The translations under genes and the position numbers were made by a program. A stretch of DNA of 64,000 nucleotides, taken from the NCBI RefSeq assembly GCF_002632725.1, contig NZ_NJAI01000007.1, positions 320,369 through 384,368 on the forward strand. The letters are read 5' to 3'. The stretch is from Xenorhabdus hominickii. GTDB lineage: Bacteria; Pseudomonadota; Gammaproteobacteria; Enterobacterales; Enterobacteriaceae. Of this stretch, positions 63,848 to 64,000 are shown piece after piece (within the stretch, counting starts at the first letter, position 1; the number at the start of each line of letters is the position of its first letter). The notes under the pieces were generated by a model. That model did no database searches. It was not told the DNA's origin and saw only the letters and a program-made list of their open reading frames with translations.

Positions 63848-64000
63848 TCATCACACCAGCTTGCTTTTTTAAGCTTATTTCTTGGCTCGGTGCCCCACAA
63901 GCACATTGCTTGACCATGTTCAACACAAGACGCCGGAATAACGCCAGATTCTCAATTGCCCCCTCCAAAACAATCCGTGAATCATCTTCTTTAAAAACAA
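63813..64000 (-). mobile_element. C-terminal fragment of an ISAs1-like transposase (runs off the window)
   Basis: The minus-strand frame from 63998 to the TAA at 63813-63815 reads VFKEDDSRIVLEGAIENLAL, then FRRLVLNMVKQ. The stretch FKEDDSRI-x-n-GAIENLALFRRL is typical of the C terminus of ISAs1-family (H-repeat) transposases. The rest lies beyond the right edge. The overlap with the integrase frame suggests that the element landed in the integrase gene and removed its 3' part. No terminal inverted repeat could be fixed. Confidence 0.65.

Overview
The window looks like chromosomal DNA of an AT-rich member of the Enterobacterales, most likely the Photorhabdus/Xenorhabdus branch of the Morganellaceae. 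The housekeeping genes (tpx, mppA, zntB, ttcA, dsbB, nhaB, fadR, dadA-dadX, yeaD, gapA, msrB, yeaC) read as close relatives of their Escherichia coli counterparts and keep much of the E. coli neighbourhood. The genus is an inference from base composition, repeat sequences and the double type VI secretion content; the sequence alone does not settle it.

About 47 kb is occupied by two paralogous type VI secretion system (T6SS) clusters in the same orientation (minus strand) and the same gene order. Cluster A (1-21944) is cut by the left edge inside tssF. It reads, in transcription order, vgrG, DUF2169/pentapeptide protein, pentapeptide protein, DUF3540 protein, PAAR-like protein, tssJ, tssK, tssL, tssM, tssA, tssB, tssC, hcp, FHA protein (tagH), tssE, tssF. 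Cluster B (30467-56246) has the same series and continues through tssG and tssH (clpV). The sheath proteins of the two clusters are extremely alike, while the Hcp tube proteins are strongly diverged. Both clusters have a hairpin of different sequence between hcp and tagH, and a shared 34-nt leader element just upstream of vgrG. Neither cluster has an obvious toxin or immunity gene; four tip-accessory genes (DUF2169/pentapeptide, pentapeptide, DUF3540, PAAR-like) sit between vgrG and tssJ in both.

Between the clusters (22327-30416) lies a core block: tpx, mppA, zntB, the small RNA gene fnrS with an upstream FNR box, ttcA, dsbB, nhaB and fadR. Cluster B lies between fadR and dadA, genes that are near neighbours in E. 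coli, so it looks like an island inserted into a conserved backbone.

Right of cluster B is an AT-rich stretch of about 1.1 kb with no convincing gene, then dadA-dadX (D-alanine catabolism), yeaD, gapA, msrB and yeaC, with several palindromic repeats between genes. The right end (63253-64000) is mobile-element debris: a frameshifted, truncated P4-type integrase and the C-terminal end of what looks like an ISAs1-family transposase.

Working together: VgrG with the PAAR-like protein should form the spike, Hcp the tube, TssB/TssC the contractile sheath, TssA/E/F/G/K the baseplate and assembly machinery, TssJ/L/M the envelope complex, and ClpV the recycling ATPase. All functional statements rest on protein family recognition by eye; no database search or alignment program was run.
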